From: a virus
Strand: one strand, 5' to 3'
IMG/VR virus record: IMGVR_UViG_3300017989_000312
Coordinates: 1 to 30,943 of that record
DNA length: 30,943 nt
Numbering within the stretch: position 1 is the stretch's first letter; each line of letters opens with the position of its first letter. The notes beneath the pieces are model-generated. The model did no database searches. It had not been told where the DNA came from and saw only the letters and a program-made list of their open reading frames with translations. The position numbers and the translations under genes are program-made. Of this stretch, positions 7,615 to 15,737 are shown piece after piece.

Positions 7615-8415
7615 GTGCCGACCGAGCTGGAAAAGGTGCAGCCCGGCCAGCCGTGGCAACCGAACGCGCCGTTTCACAACGCGGCGGTGGAGACGATCCG
7701 CACGGTCCGCGACTTTCTTGTGGGCAACAGCCCGGGCCGCAACATCTACAACCCGTCGATCGCGATGGTCCGCAACGACTCGGGCGGCGACCGCGACCAG
7801 CACGACGTCCTGGGCATCGGCGACTCGCTCGTCGACCCGGCCACCCGGCTGAACCAGTTCAAAACCCAGCGCCGGGTCAAGGGCCTGATGCCGAGCTGCC
7901 ACCACTGGGGCAAGCTGGCGATCCTCATCCGGCCGCTCAAAGAGGAGAAGATCGGCCCGGCGATCGTGGCGGGCCTCTCGGCCGCGCGGATCCGGATGAA
8001 CCACGCGGAGGACGACTACGCCGAGATCTGCCCGGGCGACCCGGCGATCCTCGAATCGTGCACCGGCGGTGGGAGCTGCAAGATCAAGCAGGTCGCCGGC
8101 ACCTCGGGCGTCCAGTGGGGCATCGTGGCGATCGACCAGTGCCACCCGGGGTTCGGGGTCGAACTGGCCCAAAACCACCCCGGCCGCTCGCTCGAATTCA
8201 ACGTCTGGGTCGGCCGCTGGGACGCGGCGGCGCACGACTGGGAGTACGACCGGACCACGACCTTCCGAGCGATCGACCATCGCTACGACGTCCCGTACCC
8301 CGCCAAGTGCAGTACGGGATTAGCCAAATGGCAACCGTCCGAGGAGCACGGCAGGATCGCCGAAATCTGGGCGCTCGACTGCTCATCGCCGGGCTGCTAC
8401 GGCTACGGAGCATGA
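7615..8415 (+). CDS. Phage tail / baseplate protein, unknown role
   Basis: 266 residues, GTG start three bases after the previous stop. Opens with 'QPWQPNAPFHNAAVETIRTVRDFL', a Pro/Asn-rich segment followed by a helix that I associate with planctomycete phage tail-tip genes. The middle holds the Cys-rich patch 'EICPGDPAILESCTGGGSCKI'. The end is beta-rich with 'SLEFNVWVGRWD' and 'WALDCSSPGC'. Tight packing with neighbours suggests one late operon. Function is not known. Confidence 0.45.
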   Translation: MPTELEKVQPGQPWQPNAPFHNAAVETIRTVRDFLVGNSPGRNIYNPSIAMVRNDSGGDRDQHDVLGIGDSLVDPATRLNQFKTQRRVKGLMPSCHHWGKLAILIRPLKEEKIGPAIVAGLSAARIRMNHAEDDYAEICPGDPAILESCTGGGSCKIKQVAGTSGVQWGIVAIDQCHPGFGVELAQNHPGRSLEFNVWVGRWDAAAHDWEYDRTTTFRAIDHRYDVPYPAKCSTGLAKWQPSEEHGRIAEIWALDCSSPGCYGYGA

Positions 8416-8416
8416 G

Positions 8417-9481
8417 ATGGGACGCCGCCGATGCTGCTGCGGATGCTGGAGTGCCTCGGACAACTTCAACCGCGCCGACTCCACCAACATCGGCTCCCGG
8501 TGGGTCGAGTGCAACGGGGATTGGTACATCACGGAGAACCAGCTCGGCGTGACGGGGATCGGCGACACGCTCTTCCTCCAACGGCCGCCGCGGTCCGTCA
8601 ACGGGATTGGCGAGGTCTACCTGCGAGACCTCACCCCGGGCCGGATCTACTCAATCGTCTACGGCGACGGATTCTGGAACGAACCGTACTGCCGAAATGA
8701 CCCGGAGGAGATCCGCTACGAGCTGCAATTTGAGACGTACGAAGTGGGAGGGATGCTGCGACTCGTCCGCGTGGCGGCCGGGGAGGGCGAGTCGATCGTT
8801 GCCTACGAGCAAATCGCCGATCTCTCGCCAAACCCACGACTCTCCCTCTGCGCGTCCCCTGAACGACTCAGCGGCTGGATCGACGGCGCCACTTACCCCG
8901 TCATCGATTGCGGGCAAGCGACCGGCCACTGGTGGGGCCTCGCCTCACGAGGCACCGGGGAGCACCTGTTCGACAACTGGCGACTCACCGAGCACTACGC
9001 CCAAAACCCCGACTGCCCGATGTGCTGGTGTGGATGCGACGGCTTCTGCATGCCCGACCGGCTGCGGTATACCTTCGTCGACGATAGCTACTGCACCCAC
9101 CTCGACGGAGTGACGGGACACCTCGACGGCCCCGGCGGCTGCGTGTGGGAATCGGACCCGATCGACGACATCTGCTACGACGACTTTAACGGACTGTTCG
9201 AGCCGTTCCGACTCCGGCTCACCAACCTCGACTCGGGCAATGAGTACACACCCGCGGTTGGCGGTTGGCGACTTGGGGCCCCGCGCTCGCCGGTCGGAGA
9301 CCCGGAGATCTTTCACGGCGAGTCGCTCGAAGGCTCGCTCTGCGATCCGCTCTACCTGAAGTTTGGGCCGTTCAGTTTCACCGACAACCCGATGGACGGC
9401 CTGTGTTGCGAGGGCTACTGGCCGACCGAACAGATCGAGGACGGCCAATCGGGCAGTTTCTACGTGGTGGTGACCTTATGA
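8417..9481 (+). CDS. Cys-rich tail fibre-like protein with lectin-type fold candidate
   Basis: 354 residues starting one base after the previous stop. After the Cys cluster RRCCCGCW comes 'DNFNRADSTNIGSRWVECNGDWYITENQLGV', a pattern typical of concanavalin/LamG-like jelly-roll domains found in planctomycete surface and tail proteins. Further on are 'FDNWRLTEHYAQNPDCPMCW' and 'CGCDGFCMPDRLRYTF'. A receptor-binding fibre or spike is a reasonable guess given it is the last gene of the tail module. The many Cys residues suggest disulfides or metal sites. Confidence 0.5.
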   Translation: MGRRRCCCGCWSASDNFNRADSTNIGSRWVECNGDWYITENQLGVTGIGDTLFLQRPPRSVNGIGEVYLRDLTPGRIYSIVYGDGFWNEPYCRNDPEEIRYELQFETYEVGGMLRLVRVAAGEGESIVAYEQIADLSPNPRLSLCASPERLSGWIDGATYPVIDCGQATGHWWGLASRGTGEHLFDNWRLTEHYAQNPDCPMCWCGCDGFCMPDRLRYTFVDDSYCTHLDGVTGHLDGPGGCVWESDPIDDICYDDFNGLFEPFRLRLTNLDSGNEYTPAVGGWRLGAPRSPVGDPEIFHGESLEGSLCDPLYLKFGPFSFTDNPMDGLCCEGYWPTEQIEDGQSGSFYVVVTL

Positions 9482-9483
9482 CC

Positions 9484-9855
9484 TCACCGGCTGTAAGCGT
9501 TGCCGACGCTCCTCGCCCAGACAGAGGCGGGCGTGTGCTCCCAATCCTCGCAGCGGGCGGCGAGCAGGCCGGCCTGCCGGTGGGCGGCATCGAATGCCGC
9601 CTTGCTGGGGAAATCGCCGCGCACGGACTGGCGGAAGTACCGATCGAGTCGGCCCTCCCAGGCCACGCGCCGACACTCGGCACAGCCCCAACATCGGACG
9701 TCGTCGGGGTGGACCGAGACCGGGCCGCCACACTCGCGACACCGGAAGCCATCGAACTGCGGCCAATCATCCAGTCCGGGACTGCGGCAGAGACACCAGA
9801 TCGACGCGGCCAGGAACAGAAAGAGACCAACGAGACAAAATTTTCGGAGCATCAT
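9484..9855 (-). CDS. Membrane-anchored Zn-ribbon protein, unknown function
   Basis: 124 residues on the minus strand, two bases after the convergent fibre gene. The start is set by AGGAGG (9865-9870 on plus) nine bases before the ATG at 9855. Residues 2-21 (MLRKFCLVGLFLFLAASIWC) form a signal anchor or lipoprotein-like leader. A CxxC...CxxC pair (FRCRECGGPVSVHPDDVRCWGCAEC) gives a Zn ribbon. The C-terminal half (AFDAAHRQAGLLAARCEDWEH) is helical. A 40-base gap separates it from the divergent 9896 gene. It may be a phage moron; the family is not recognised. Confidence 0.6.
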   Translation of the reverse strand: MMLRKFCLVGLFLFLAASIWCLCRSPGLDDWPQFDGFRCRECGGPVSVHPDDVRCWGCAECRRVAWEGRLDRYFRQSVRGDFPSKAAFDAAHRQAGLLAARCEDWEHTPASVWARSVGNAYSR

Positions 9856-9895
9856 CGTAGGAACCCTCCTGACCCCATTCTTGCCATATATACAC

Positions 9896-11239
9896 ATGAG
9901 TCAAGCGCTCTGCCAATGCGATCTACCGCCCGACGCCGCCGGTATCGACTGCCCGCGTCACGCGGTCTATAAGCCACGCCGGCTGGTCGAGTTGTGCAAT
10001 GCGGGGGCCCGCGGCGAGTCCCCGGCCGATCGGTACTGGACCGCGTGGGAAGAGGGGAGGGGCCCCGGCCAGCCGGGCGCCGCGGCGATCGCCGCCATCC
10101 CCCGCCACGGGGGCGCCCGGCTCTTGGCGCAGATCCGGGCCTACGTCCTCTCTCGCCGCCCGCTGTTCGATCCGAACGCCGACCTGGACAAGACACTCCA
10201 ATGGATGAATGCCCGGCCCTGGCCCCAGATCGAGCAGTCCGCCAGGATCTGCGCCACCTGCCCCGAATGCACCGGCCGGCTCTGCCGCCGATTCGGCAGC
10301 TCGTGTCAGGATCGCCAGCGATGGCTACGGCAGCTCCTGACGCGCTCCTGCGAGCGGGAGGAGGAACTCCAACGAACCAGCATACGACGCCTGGAAACGC
10401 CCTTCGTGACCATCGACGATCTACAACGGCAGACTCGAACACTGGTTGGGCGCCTCCCTCCCACGATCACCGACGTCGTGGGGATCGCGAGGTCGGGGTT
10501 GATCCCGGCGACGATCCTCGCCTGCCTGATCCACCGGCCCCTCTGGTCGCTGTCGACCACGGGCCTGAATGACTTGGGGACCACTTACCGGCTCCAAACG
10601 GCCGCCGCCCCGCCGGCCAAACGCCACGCGCTTCTACTCGACGATACCGCGTTCAAGGGTGGCGCGATGCGCCGCTTCCCCGCGATCCTCCGCGAGCACT
10701 GGCCCGACGCGCAGATCCTCCGCGCCGTGGTTTACTCGACCCCGGCGGCGAAGCGGTTTGTCGATCTGTCTGCCGCGGAGTTGCCGCCGCCGCATTATCT
10801 CGAATGGCACTGGAGCAATTCCCCCCTGGCCCATGCGTGCTGGGATTTTGACGGGCTGCTCTGTGAAGACTGTCTGCCGGAGGACGACGACGACGGGCCA
10901 CGTTACGAGCAATTCCTCGCCACCGCCCGGCCGCGATACTACGCGCGCCACACCACCCTGCCGCTCGTCGTGACCGCCCGGCTCGACCGGCCGCGTTACC
11001 GCGAGCTGACCCAAAACTGGCTCCGTCGACACGGCATCCGCTGCGACCGGCTGGTAATGGGCCCCTGGGGCTCACTCCAGGAGCGCGCGGCGCCGCTGGC
11101 CGTCGAGCGCTTCAAGTCGGCCCACTACCGGCAGAGCAAGCTCCGCCTGTTCATCGAATCGGACGCCCGCCAGGCCCGCGTCATCGCCCGCCTGGCCCAG
11201 AAACCGGTCTTGTGCCCCGCCGCCGGCGTCGTGTATTAA
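9896..11239 (+). CDS. Fusion protein: phosphoribosyltransferase-like plus HAD-like domain
   Basis: 447 residues from ATG 9896. Residues 1-150 are Cys-rich (CQCDLPPDAAGIDCPRHAVYK; CPECTGRLCRRFGSSC), probably Zn-binding. About 170-290 look like a type I PRTase: 'VVGIARSGLIPATILA' and the PRPP-loop-like 'ALLLDDTAFKGGAM' (residues 246-258). From about 312 a HAD-like phosphohydrolase begins with 'CWDFDGLL' (D317-x-D319) and later 'LPLVVTARLDRPRY' and 'LRLFIESDARQARVIA'. Such fusions could process PRPP-derived or nucleotide-like substrates, or act in surface glycan or nucleotide modification; the substrate is not visible. No Shine-Dalgarno; a TATATA lies just upstream of the start. Confidence 0.6.
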   Translation: MSQALCQCDLPPDAAGIDCPRHAVYKPRRLVELCNAGARGESPADRYWTAWEEGRGPGQPGAAAIAAIPRHGGARLLAQIRAYVLSRRPLFDPNADLDKTLQWMNARPWPQIEQSARICATCPECTGRLCRRFGSSCQDRQRWLRQLLTRSCEREEELQRTSIRRLETPFVTIDDLQRQTRTLVGRLPPTITDVVGIARSGLIPATILACLIHRPLWSLSTTGLNDLGTTYRLQTAAAPPAKRHALLLDDTAFKGGAMRRFPAILREHWPDAQILRAVVYSTPAAKRFVDLSAAELPPPHYLEWHWSNSPLAHACWDFDGLLCEDCLPEDDDDGPRYEQFLATARPRYYARHTTLPLVVTARLDRPRYRELTQNWLRRHGIRCDRLVMGPWGSLQERAAPLAVERFKSAHYRQSKLRLFIESDARQARVIARLAQKPVLCPAAGVVY

Positions 11240-11275
11240 GCGAATGGCGGCGGCGCGACGGGAGTGACTCGACCG

Positions 11276-12319
11276 ATGACTGACTCCAGCCTCCAGCCTC
11301 CGGCCTCCGGCCCCTATTGCTCCAAACCCTGGACCGACCTGGAGCTGGACGCCCGCGGCGCCCGGACGTGCTGCAGCGCGTGGCTCGACCGGGCCGCGTA
11401 CGTGCACGACTCCGACGAGGCCGACCCCTGGAAGCTGTGGAACGCGGAGCCGATCCAGCGACTCCGGCGGGCGGTGGCCGCCGGCGACCGCTCGCTCTGC
11501 CGGGGCTGCGCGTGGCTGCGGAGCGGGACACAGCCGCAACTGGACGTGGCGGATCCGCGGCCGGTCGTCGAGCACGGGCCCAAGGTGCTGGCCGACTGCG
11601 TCGACCGCACCTGCAACCTCCACTGCTCGAGCTGCCGGAAACAGCCGATCGGCCCGCCCAAGAATTGGCGGGACCTGGCCACCCGGCTGGAGATGGCCAT
11701 CGGAGCTTTTGGGGCGACGCTCGAAACCTACAGCACCAGCCAGATCGGCGACCCGTTTGCGTCGCCCGTCTCTCATCGTGCGCTCCGCTCGCACTGGCTC
11801 ACCTGGTCGCCGTGCAAGCTGATGATCTGCACCAACGCCCTCTTGATGCCGATCGTCTGGCCCAGATTGCCGCCCCAAGTCCGGGATCGGCTCCAGCGGG
11901 TGCACGTGTCGATCGACGCGGCCGACGGCGACACCTACGAGCTGCTCAGGCGCGGCGGCAACTGGGACCAGCTCACCCAGGCGCTCAACTGGCTGGCCAT
12001 GCTCCGCGAGACCGGCCAGCCCGAGGTGCTCCAGTACCAGTTTATCCTCCAGGCGGACAACTGGCGGCAGGCGCCGATGTTCATCGAGCTGGCCAAGCAC
12101 GCCCGGGCCTCTTGCGTCGTGTTCACCCACCTGCGGCGGAACTGGATGCCCAAAGACGTCTGGGCCGCCAAGACGATGGCCAGCCCCGACCATCCGGACC
12201 GGGCCGAATTCGACGCGATGATCGACGGCCCCGCGTTGCGTGACCCGATCGTCGATCGTCGCCACCTCCATCCGGACGTGATGCGTCAGGTGTGGGAGGC
12301 GGGCAACGCGAGACCGTAG
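11276..12319 (+). CDS. Radical SAM protein with N-terminal SPASM-like Cys motif
   Basis: 347 residues. ATG 11276 is preferred to GTG 11264 (GGGAG lies eleven bases before the ATG). Near the N-terminus Cys15, Cys32, Cys33, Cys75 and Cys78 form a SPASM-like auxiliary cluster region (YCSKPWTDLELDARG; LCRGCAW). Then comes 'CVDRTCNLHCSSCRK' with C113-x3-C117-x2-C120, the radical SAM [4Fe-4S] motif. 'WSPCKLMICTNALLMP' and 'RVHVSIDAADGDTYELLRRGG' fit the TIM barrel. The SPASM part precedes the barrel here, which I associate with enzymes of cell-surface or peptide modification. Substrate unknown. The first codons contain the CCAGCCTCCGGCC repeat. Confidence 0.75.
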   Translation: MTDSSLQPPASGPYCSKPWTDLELDARGARTCCSAWLDRAAYVHDSDEADPWKLWNAEPIQRLRRAVAAGDRSLCRGCAWLRSGTQPQLDVADPRPVVEHGPKVLADCVDRTCNLHCSSCRKQPIGPPKNWRDLATRLEMAIGAFGATLETYSTSQIGDPFASPVSHRALRSHWLTWSPCKLMICTNALLMPIVWPRLPPQVRDRLQRVHVSIDAADGDTYELLRRGGNWDQLTQALNWLAMLRETGQPEVLQYQFILQADNWRQAPMFIELAKHARASCVVFTHLRRNWMPKDVWAAKTMASPDHPDRAEFDAMIDGPALRDPIVDRRHLHPDVMRQVWEAGNARP

Positions 12320-12342
12320 GGTGCAGAGTGGAGGAAAGAGCC

Positions 12343-12723
12343 ATGGACAACACGACGCTGCTGCCCTGCCCGTTCTGCGGGACTCTGAGAGTCCACGTCC
12401 GACCGCTCGTCTACGAACCGGAGGGGGACGGGCTATGCGACGACGGCTATTACGTCGAGTGCATCGCCTGCGGCCCGGTCGGACCATCCTTTGCCGATCC
12501 GGAGAAGGCCGCGCGGCACTGGAACCGACGTAAGCCCGACTGGCACTTCAGCCAGTCTAACGGCGACCGCTGGCGAGTGAGCTTCTCGGTCGACGTCATC
12601 GTCGAAACAGGCCCGGGATCGCCCGGCGTGGAAGCGCTGGCCTGGGAGAAGTTCAAAGCCCACGACCTCGACCGATCCGCGCTGAGAGAGATCATCTGCG
12701 AGGACGCTCCCGTCACCGAGTAA
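12343..12723 (+). CDS. Lar-type restriction alleviation / Zn-ribbon protein
   Basis: 126 residues, GGAGGAAAG eight bases before ATG. The first 60 residues carry the Lar family pattern: 'LLPCPFCG' ... 'YYVECIACGPVGPSFADPEKAARHWNRR', i.e. CxxCG, then CxxCG, then an Ala-rich helix ending in a WNRR. Phage Lar proteins modulate host type I restriction-modification, though most family members are unproven. The last 60 residues (RWRVSFSVDVIVE ... CEDAPVTE) are not part of the core family. Confidence 0.75.
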   Translation: MDNTTLLPCPFCGTLRVHVRPLVYEPEGDGLCDDGYYVECIACGPVGPSFADPEKAARHWNRRKPDWHFSQSNGDRWRVSFSVDVIVETGPGSPGVEALAWEKFKAHDLDRSALREIICEDAPVTE

Positions 12724-13084
12724 ACCCCGGCCCTGGGCAGCCGGCGGGGGGAGGCCGCCATACCGACGATCCCCGCCGGTGGGGCGAAACACGAATTAAC
12801 GATATGAGTCTTGGACTCAAGGGCTCAAAACCCCATTTCGTGCTTTTCGTGGCCGATCCCCAAGCACGAAACGGCAGATTTGCCCCTCAGAACCATGGTT
12901 TTGGACACGCATTTTCGGCCAAAACGGCCGCTACCAGCTCGGAAGAGGGCTGGTGCCGGCGAGGCCGGGTGAAAACCACTCACCCAAACATACCGGCCCC
13001 GCCGGCACCAAGCGCCAACGGCACCACGAAGAGCGCGAAGGACACGAAGAGTTGAACCCTCATCCCTGACCCCTGGCCCCTGAA
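12724..13084. other. Gene-free gap packed with hairpins and repeats
   Basis: No convincing gene. It holds a CACGAA hairpin (TTTCGTGCTT at 12836-12845 pairs with AAGCACGAAA at 12862-12871), a long stem (12952-12968 with 12993-13009, 16 of 17 pairs) with an inner GGGTGA/TCACCC stem, a lone CACGAAG arm near 13022-13050, and a CCCTG repeat directly before the 13085 start. It may contain transcript ends or processing sites. Confidence 0.6.
12952..13009. terminator. Large two-layer hairpin, possible terminator or processing site
   Basis: Arms GGTGCCGGCGAGGCCGG and CCGGCCCCGCCGGCACC pair except for one A/C position; inside, GGGTGA pairs with TCACCC. No T-run follows, so intrinsic termination is not shown. 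Confidence 0.4.
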
Positions 13085-13795
13085 ATGCTCCTCGACCTCC
13101 ACAAGAAATTCTGCGAGATCCACATCCCGAGGACCGGCGGCGTCGCCCGGGCGATCGCCCTGAAGCCGTGGCTCTCGGCCCATTGTCGGATCGACCTGAT
13201 CGACCGGCACTGGACGGCCCAAGAGATCCGCGAGCAGATCGGCGCCGATTTGTGGGACACGCTCTACCGGTACGCAGTGCTCCGCGACCCGCGGGAGGTG
13301 ATCTCCAGCGACTACCGGCTCACGCTGGCCGACGTTCACCACATGCGGCACCACGGGGCCGAGTTCACCGGCCTCTGGCGGCGAAAGGTCAACCTGCTCG
13401 CCTCTGACCCGAGTTTTGCCAACTTCGCCCGCCGCGAGTATTTGCGGCCGATGCCGCCGGGCGGGTTGTGGGAGCACTGGTGTCGGGGCCACGGGCTCTA
13501 CCGGGGGCTCGACCTGGGCGTGGAGCTGATCCCCTACCCGGAGCTGCACGAGCGCTGGCCGGCGATCTGCGAGCGGATCGGCATCCAGCACACGCACCCG
13601 GCCGGCCGCTCCGACCGCTGCCCGATGAGCGATTTGCACCCCTGCCCGATCTGCTTCTTGCCCGAGACGAACCGGTCGGGCGGTCATCCGCCCGCGTACC
13701 CGCGAGAGCTGGGCCTGGAGATCGACCGCCATTTCCGCGGCGACTTGAAACGGCTCGGGTTGACCGAGCGGCTGGCAGCGGTCGAAGGGGGTTGA
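13085..13795 (+). CDS. Sulfotransferase-family protein
   Basis: 236 residues; ATG directly follows a TGGCCCCTGAA repeat. 'CEIHIPRTGGVARAI' (residues 10-24) matches the 5' phosphosulfate (PAPS) loop of sulfotransferases (H-I-P-R/K-T-G-G), and 'YRYAVLRDPREVISSDYRL' (about 60-80) matches the 3' phosphate motif (R-D-P ... S-x-Y). These are the key PAPS-binding elements. The C-terminal part (CPICFLPETN) has extra Cys. It would transfer sulfate to a glycan or peptide. In the phage it could alter the host surface or a virion part. Codon use looks like the neighbours. Confidence 0.72.
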   Translation: MLLDLHKKFCEIHIPRTGGVARAIALKPWLSAHCRIDLIDRHWTAQEIREQIGADLWDTLYRYAVLRDPREVISSDYRLTLADVHHMRHHGAEFTGLWRRKVNLLASDPSFANFARREYLRPMPPGGLWEHWCRGHGLYRGLDLGVELIPYPELHERWPAICERIGIQHTHPAGRSDRCPMSDLHPCPICFLPETNRSGGHPPAYPRELGLEIDRHFRGDLKRLGLTERLAAVEGG

Positions 13796-13829
13796 GCGTC
13801 ACGCCCCCTCTCGGCTGTCGAGGCGGCGG

Positions 13830-14096
13830 CTAAGCCGCGTCGGGCGGATCGCCTGAGCCATCGCGCGGCAGGCCGCCGCCGTGCGGTTGCATCTTGAGCA
13901 GGTCCGGATGCGTCGAGGCCTCCAGGAGGCCGCGGATCTCCTCCAGCATGACGTCGGGCGTCAGCGCGGGGTCGAGCTGCAGGTCGACCACGCCCGGCGG
14001 TGTGTCCTGGCTAAGCTGCTGATGAGACACCGGGCAGCGGAGCACCCAGCCCCGCAGCAGCTCCCCAAACCGCTTCCGTGTGATCAGCATCGCCAT
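13830..14096 (-). CDS. Small conserved-looking protein, unknown function
   Basis: 88 residues on minus, start ATG 14096 with GGAGG twelve bases upstream. 'MLITRKRFGELLRGWVLRCPVSHQQL' then 'PPGVVDLQLDPALTPDVMLEEIRGLLEASTHPDLL'. The frame extends further upstream but with implausible composition. No domain recognised. It lies in the minus-strand pair between the cargo genes and integrase. Confidence 0.45.
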   Translation of the reverse strand: MAMLITRKRFGELLRGWVLRCPVSHQQLSQDTPPGVVDLQLDPALTPDVMLEEIRGLLEASTHPDLLKMQPHGGGLPRDGSGDPPDAA

Positions 14097-14287
14097 GGCG
14101 TCGGAAATCCTCCCGCGACCCCGAAAGTCACGCGAATCAAAAGCGGGGCGACCGACGACCGCTCTCCACATCGGGTGACACGCGGATCGAAAACGCCGCC
14201 CGCCGCCCGGGACAATTGTACAGGTGTCAGGGGCCAGGGGCCAGGGAAGTACGCCACCGCCGGGGCGGGCGGTGCTCGAGCCGGGGG

Positions 14288-14980
14288 CTAAAACTGGTCG
14301 CGGACCCAGGCCTGGTCGTCCTCGCTCAACTTCTCCATCGAGAGCGAGATCTCCGAGCCGTCCGCCTTGCGGAGGGTCACCGTGCCCATCGACAGGCGGA
14401 CGAACTCGGCCTCGACCGTGAACTCGCCCGACGTGTCGGTCCACGTGCGGAAGTCCGGGGCCGGGGGCTCGGGATCCTCGACCTCCTCCGGCGGCGGTGC
14501 AGCCAGGCCGGTCGGCTCCCCTCCGTCCATCGCGAGCAGCTCGTCGACCGCCCGCTGAGAGCCAAACACAGGGTCGCCCGAAAGGCTTACGAAGATCGGC
14601 GCCCACTGGTCGCGTGACCGGTCCAAGACCGCGACGACCTCCCAGGGCTCTCGTACGACGGCCCCGAAAGCGTTTTGGGCATCGACCACGCCCGTCACCA
14701 CGCACCCAAAATACTCGTCGGTGTCACACACGACCCGGCTTTGAACAAAATCCCAGGGGTACTCCGCCGAGGAAGGCGACCGAAGACGCCCCTCAAGCAC
14801 CGTCTTGGCGAACTGGACCCCGGCCGCCCGGGAACCGGACCGAAGCTCCTCCGCGTCGGAAACCGGCTGCGTGGCCGACGGCGCGGAAGGGGTTGGGCCG
14901 CCCCCGCCTCCGCAGGCAAAGATGCAGGCCGCGAGAACAACGGCCGAGACTGCCCCCAATGCACGAATCCACGACCGCAT
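14288..14980 (-). CDS. Lipoprotein with C-terminal SHD1 domain
   Basis: 230 residues on minus. ATG 14980 is preferred to 14995 because GGGGAG lies seven bases upstream of it. The leader 'MRSWIRALGAVSAVVLAACIFAC' has a lipobox (LAAC, Cys19), so the protein is probably an outer or inner membrane lipoprotein. Residues about 177-230 ('FRTWTDTSGEFTVEAEFVRLS' ... 'VTLRKADGSEISLSMEKLSEDDQAWV') match the SLA1 homology domain 1 (SHD1), a domain characteristic of planctomycete surface proteins. A Pro/Glu-rich linker precedes it. Its presence in a phage region suggests host-derived cargo or a region boundary. Confidence 0.75.
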   Translation of the reverse strand: MRSWIRALGAVSAVVLAACIFACGGGGGPTPSAPSATQPVSDAEELRSGSRAAGVQFAKTVLEGRLRSPSSAEYPWDFVQSRVVCDTDEYFGCVVTGVVDAQNAFGAVVREPWEVVAVLDRSRDQWAPIFVSLSGDPVFGSQRAVDELLAMDGGEPTGLAAPPPEEVEDPEPPAPDFRTWTDTSGEFTVEAEFVRLSMGTVTLRKADGSEISLSMEKLSEDDQAWVRDQF

Positions 14981-15186
14981 GGCGAGACTCCCCATTCAAG
15001 GGCGGCCCGGCCGCGATCGAATGGGGCAAGACCCGGCCAGGCCGCCAGCCCAAAAACGGCTCCGCCCCCATGATGCGCCCCGCGAGCCGGCTGTCAACCC
15101 CCGCGGTAGCCGACCGCCAGCCCCGGCGGTGAGGACCACCAGGGAAATTCTGATCGTAGGGGCCGCGAGAATTCCCCAGCACTTTC

Positions 15187-15228
15187 CTTCTAATCCGCAG
15201 GTTGGCCGTTCGAATCGGCCCGGGCGTG
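15187..15228 (+). tRNA. 3' fragment of tRNA-Arg(UCU), probable attachment-site core
   Basis: Anticodon loop CTTCTAA (15187-15193), variable stretch, a perfect T arm (GGCCG-TTCGAAT-CGGCC, 15204-15220), then CGGGCGT (15221-15227) as the 3' acceptor strand. The partner 5' half (a GCGGA anticodon-stem strand or ACGCCCG) is absent upstream. The sequence therefore is only the 3' half of a tRNA-Arg(UCU) gene and stops matching at the anticodon loop. An integrase lies 0.9 kb away. This is a typical attP/attL/attR core for tRNA-targeting phages. Confidence 0.7.
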
Positions 15229-15614
15229 CTTGCCACCCACCGGCGGGGCCGGCGAGGGAGCAGCGGATACGCACTCCGCTGCTCTTTCCACCGCTCCGGG
15301 GGGGCCGAAGAGCCGCGAAAACCGAACAGCGGAGACGAAACCCAGGAAACGCCGGCGGGAAGGGGAGGCCGTGGCGGTCGCGAGGCCGTCACCCCGAAAT
15401 CGAACTGGCCCGGCTAGCCCCCGGGCTGGCCGACTTACCGGGGATCACCCTCCCCATCTCGCCCGGTACCGCCCGGGGCCGGCGCCGAGAAAGCCCGGCC
15501 CCCGGGCGGATCTTGATCCGCGTGCCCAGCGCGCCGGCCGAGTCCAATCCAGGGACCGGCCGCCCGCTCCGCGCCCCATCGCACCCCCCCCTCAGAGCCA
15601 TTTTTGCCGATTTT

Positions 15615-15652
15615 GCGGATATTACGCCACGCACATGGCGTAACACATCCGC
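15615..15652. promoter_or_regulatory. Strong dyad, possible operator or attenuator hairpin
   Basis: GCGGAT (15615-15620) and TTACGCCA (15622-15629) pair with TGGCGTAA (15636-15643) and ATCCGC (15647-15652). Perfect except for the A against CAC bulge. Located upstream of the integrase; protein-binding or RNA role is unknown. Confidence 0.5.
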
Positions 15653-15737
15653 GCCAAAGCCGGGCTTTCTTGAGCTTCGGACCTCCTCTCGCCCACGGGC
15701 GTCCGATTCCGGGCGCGGTTGTAACGGCCGCGGATGA

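Noticed and set aside
6712-8280. 522-codon minus-strand frame over the tail genes
   Set aside because: Arg/Val/Asp shadow composition and no RBS; plus-strand genes are tightly packed.
9500-9895. Longer N-terminus for the PRTase/HAD protein starting at 9500
   Set aside because: This part overlaps the minus-strand Zn-ribbon gene, which has a strong RBS, and the encoded residues are shadow-like.
11072-12487. 471-codon minus-strand frame over the radical SAM gene
   Set aside because: Shadow of the plus-strand gene, which has CxxxCxxC.
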